From: CAG-791 sp963591995
Lineage (GTDB): Bacteria > Bacillota > Clostridia > Lachnospirales > Lachnospiraceae
NCBI GenBank assembly: GCA_963591995.1
Contig: CAVAUJ010000064.1
Coordinates: 1-14,587, forward strand
DNA length: 14,587 nucleotides
Reading direction: 5' to 3'
The position numbers and the translations under genes are program-made. How positions within the stretch are numbered: the first letter of the stretch is position 1; each line of letters begins with the position of its first letter. Positions 12,898-14,587 of this stretch are shown piece by piece. Below the pieces are notes generated by a model. That model made no database searches. It was not told the origin of the DNA and saw nothing but the letters and a program-made list of their open reading frames with translations.

Positions 12898-14250
12898 ATG
12901 GGGTATGATGCTGCCCGAATTCTGACGCCGGGGGCGGTTCAGTGCGGCCTGGTGACGGGCTTTCTTTATATGCTTCCATTGCAGAAACGGGAGCATTTTC
13001 CATGGCGCTTTCTTATAGCTGTTGTAATTTCGCTGCTGGCTGCGCCGCTGCTGAGGATTTATCAGTCCTGTACAGCCGGACTGTTTCTTAGGAACAAGGA
13101 CTTTCCGGCCCTGGCGGGAGTTGTAATAGGAACCGGCGGGGATTTATTTCTGAACCTCGCGCTTCTTTTCCTGACGGTGTTTTTCTGCTGCAGACTGAAA
13201 TGGCAGAAGGCACTTTATTGCGCGGTCTGCGCTTATCTGACGCAGGACATTGCCTATACCGTTTTTGTCATTTTGATGCCGTCGGCGGCAAACCGGGGGG
13301 CACAGCCCGTGAAGCCGGATACCTTGTGGCTGGAGTTTCTGGTGATGCTCCTGGTTTACGGCCTGTTTTTTGTATGCTTTGCCCGAAAGCTGCCGGAAGA
13401 CGGCGATTACCGTTTTCGATGCAGCCGGTCCCTCCCGGTTATGCTGCTGCTCATCTTCATCGGTCGTATTCTCGGAACCTATGCAAAACGCGGATTTGAC
13501 GTACAGAGCAACAGCACCTTTGTATTCATGCTGATCTACGATGCACTGCTGTCCACGACGATATTGGTTACACAGCTGTTGCAGAGGAGAGAGGAGAGTT
13601 ACCGCGCTGCCGTGATCCAGGAGGCACAGCTGCGCCGGATGCAGAAGCTGCAATACGAAACATTCCGTTCCAATCTGGATGCCATCAATCACAAATGCCA
13701 CGACCTGAAGCATCTGATTGCAGCACTCCAAAGCGAAGCGGACCGTGAACGTAAAAAGGAACTGCTGCATGAGCTGGAGCAGGATGTCATGATTTATGAT
13801 GCACACATGGATACGGGGAATGATGTTCTGGATGCGCTCTTATCTGACGCGTGGATGAATTGCTATCACAAAAATGTGCAATGGACATGTATGGCAGACG
13901 GGCAGGCCGTGAGCTTTCTTGATCCGATCGATCTTTATACCATGCTGGGAAATGCGCTTGAAAATGCCATAGAAAGCGCCGCAGAGGTAACGGATCCGCA
14001 AAAGCGATTCCTGAGCGTCAACATCTGGCGAAAGGAGCGCATGACGTTCCTGAAAATCGAGAACTATTGTGAAAACGTGCCGGAGATCCGAAACGGGCTG
14101 CCGGTTACAACCAAAAGCAATCCGTCCGAGCACGGCTACGGGATGCGCAGCATTCAGTCCGCGGTGCAGCGGTACGACGGAGAATTCCGAATCCTCGCAG
14201 AGGGGCATATCTTCACGCTCACCGCCATTTTGCCGAATCCGGGGCAGTAA
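12898..14250 (+). CDS. GHKL-domain sensor histidine kinase (AgrC-like)
   Basis: This membrane sensor kinase of 450 residues is the partner of the preceding LytTR regulator. The first 225 or so residues hold about six hydrophobic segments (near 36-54, 70-98, 104-127, 143-161, 179-194, 207-226). A short coiled linker leads to the H-box with phospho-acceptor His268 in CHDLKH. The GHKL ATPase domain follows: N-box GNALENAIES at 351-360 (Asn352, Asn356) and G-box GYGM at 413-416. The start is coupled to the regulator: its GGGGGAGG site (12883-12890) lies at the end of the regulator gene and only 4 bp separate stop and start. No AgrB- or AgrD-like gene is near, so the signal is not apparent. Confidence 0.94.
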   Translation: MGYDAARILTPGAVQCGLVTGFLYMLPLQKREHFPWRFLIAVVISLLAAPLLRIYQSCTAGLFLRNKDFPALAGVVIGTGGDLFLNLALLFLTVFFCCRLKWQKALYCAVCAYLTQDIAYTVFVILMPSAANRGAQPVKPDTLWLEFLVMLLVYGLFFVCFARKLPEDGDYRFRCSRSLPVMLLLIFIGRILGTYAKRGFDVQSNSTFVFMLIYDALLSTTILVTQLLQRREESYRAAVIQEAQLRRMQKLQYETFRSNLDAINHKCHDLKHLIAALQSEADRERKKELLHELEQDVMIYDAHMDTGNDVLDALLSDAWMNCYHKNVQWTCMADGQAVSFLDPIDLYTMLGNALENAIESAAEVTDPQKRFLSVNIWRKERMTFLKIENYCENVPEIRNGLPVTTKSNPSEHGYGMRSIQSAVQRYDGEFRILAEGHIFTLTAILPNPGQ

Positions 14251-14299
14251 GGAAACGCTGATGAAAGCGTTTCCCACGCCGGGTGACCCAAGGTCACTC
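14251..14299 (+). terminator. Two hairpins after the kinase gene
   Basis: A perfect 9-bp stem GGAAACGCT/AGCGTTTCC (14251-14274, 6-nt loop) begins directly after the stop codon. A second 8-bp stem (14281-14288 with 14292-14299, 3-nt loop, one wobble) follows. Neither has a T-run, so they may slow or protect the transcript end rather than act as strong intrinsic terminators. Confidence 0.45.
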
Positions 14300-14315
14300 A
14301 AAGAGAAGAGCAAAG

Positions 14316-14354
14316 AAAAACCCCAGAAACTTTGAATCATCAAGGTTTCTGGGG
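14316..14354 (-). terminator. Intrinsic terminator of the tRNA-Met gene
   Basis: On the minus strand a 15-bp stem with one mismatch (14340-14354 with 14321-14335, 4-nt loop) is followed directly by TTTTTCTTTG. It begins 12 bp past the tRNA 3' end. On the plus strand there is no T-run after the stem, so it serves the tRNA. Confidence 0.85.
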
Positions 14355-14365
14355 GATCCTGTACG

Positions 14366-14439
14366 TAGCGAGGGGGGGACTTGAACCCTCGACACCGCGG
14401 GTATGAACCGCGTGCTCTAGCCAGCTGAGCTACCTCGCC
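14366..14439 (-). tRNA. tRNA-Met (anticodon CAU), elongator type
   Basis: The 74-nt gene folds into a full cloverleaf: acceptor stem GGCGAGG/CCTCGCT, D-stem GCTC/GAGC, and anticodon stem CGCGG/CCGCG with loop TTCATAC giving CAU. The T-arm is GAGGG/CCCCC with loop TTCAAGT. The first acceptor pair is G-U, and the T-stem has an A-C mismatch at its second pair. It lacks the three G-C pairs next to the anticodon loop that mark initiator tRNA and resembles Bacillota elongator Met tRNAs. CCA is not encoded. A tRNA-Ile2 with a modified C34 is the less likely alternative. Confidence 0.93.
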
Positions 14440-14475
14440 ATGACTGTCATTGCTCTCTCGCCCGACAGCTTGTTC

Positions 14476-14504
14476 AGTATATCCGAATCGAAAACGAATG
14501 TCAA
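14476..14504 (-). promoter_or_regulatory. Strong promoter of the tRNA-Met gene
   Basis: On the minus strand TTGACA (14499-14504) and TATACT (14476-14481) are separated by exactly 17 bp, nearly the full sigma-A consensus. The start of transcription would fall about 30 nt before the mature tRNA 5' end. It lies 28 bp inside the right-hand repeat boundary, so it is not part of the repeat. Confidence 0.88.
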
Positions 14505-14532
14505 CAACTAATTTTTGCCCGGAAGGTAATTT

Positions 14533-14587
14533 TATAAGCCACAAATGATAATGTCCTGGTATACCACAAATGAAAATGTCCCGGTCA
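14533..14587 (-). repeat. Right copy of 55-bp perfect inverted repeat at the window edge
   Basis: This is the exact reverse complement of positions 1-55, with the same two 18-bp internal repeats. Matching stops exactly at 14533 going inward. The region from here to the tRNA promoter (14505-14532) holds nothing else recognisable. Confidence 0.85.

Noticed and set aside
8939..14266. Shared 16-mer GGAAACGCNGATGAAA at 8940-8955 and 14251-14266 as a dispersed repeat family
   Set aside because: Sixteen bases with one mismatch is near chance level for a window of this size. Both copies are hairpin arms, but with different partner arms.
1..14587. The whole window as a 14.6-kb transposon with cargo
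   Set aside because: There is no transposase, integrase or resolvase, and the contents include housekeeping hisS, aspS and a tRNA gene. The 55-bp edge match is explained more simply by flanking copies of a repeat.

Overview
The window reads as a Clostridia (Bacillota) chromosome segment, most likely from Lachnospiraceae or a close relative. The signs are an adjacent hisS-aspS pair, a histidyl-tRNA synthetase of the type I associate with Lachnospiraceae, strong AGGAGG-like ribosome binding sites, an NHLM-type peptide exporter, a LytTR/GHKL two-component pair, and a tRNA-Met without an encoded CCA. Taxonomy is inferred from gene types only.

Layout. Positions 1-55 and 14533-14587 are perfect 55-bp inverted copies of one repeat, which probably belongs to an IS-like element outside the window. 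A candidate promoter at 82-110 leads into hisS (193-1452) and aspS (1485-3317), followed by a GC-rich hairpin. Three same-strand genes follow: a short HlyD-like adaptor (3409-4011), a C39-peptidase ABC transporter (4028-6172) and a second ABC transporter (6256-8841). This is the export half of an NHLM bacteriocin/RiPP secretion system, with no precursor peptide or modification enzyme visible. Tandem hairpins close the block.

On the minus strand lie two genes for extracytoplasmic proteins, read 11985 to 8980. The first is a membrane-anchored alpha/beta hydrolase with a long repetitive P/Q/E/T linker. The second is a secreted SUMF1/FGE-like protein with two fibronectin-III-like domains. Divergently on the plus strand are a LytTR response regulator (12186-12893) and a GHKL histidine kinase (12898-14250). 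The 200-bp region between the divergent units holds two 9-bp direct repeats spaced 12 bp apart, the geometry expected for LytTR binding, with an extended -10 promoter at nearly equal distance on each side. I infer that the two-component system controls both itself and the secreted pair.

The right end carries a minus-strand tRNA-Met(CAU) with a near-consensus promoter and its own terminator. No transposase, integrase, CRISPR array or phage gene is present. The exporter and the regulated secreted pair sit next to each other, but nothing in the sequence proves that they form one system.
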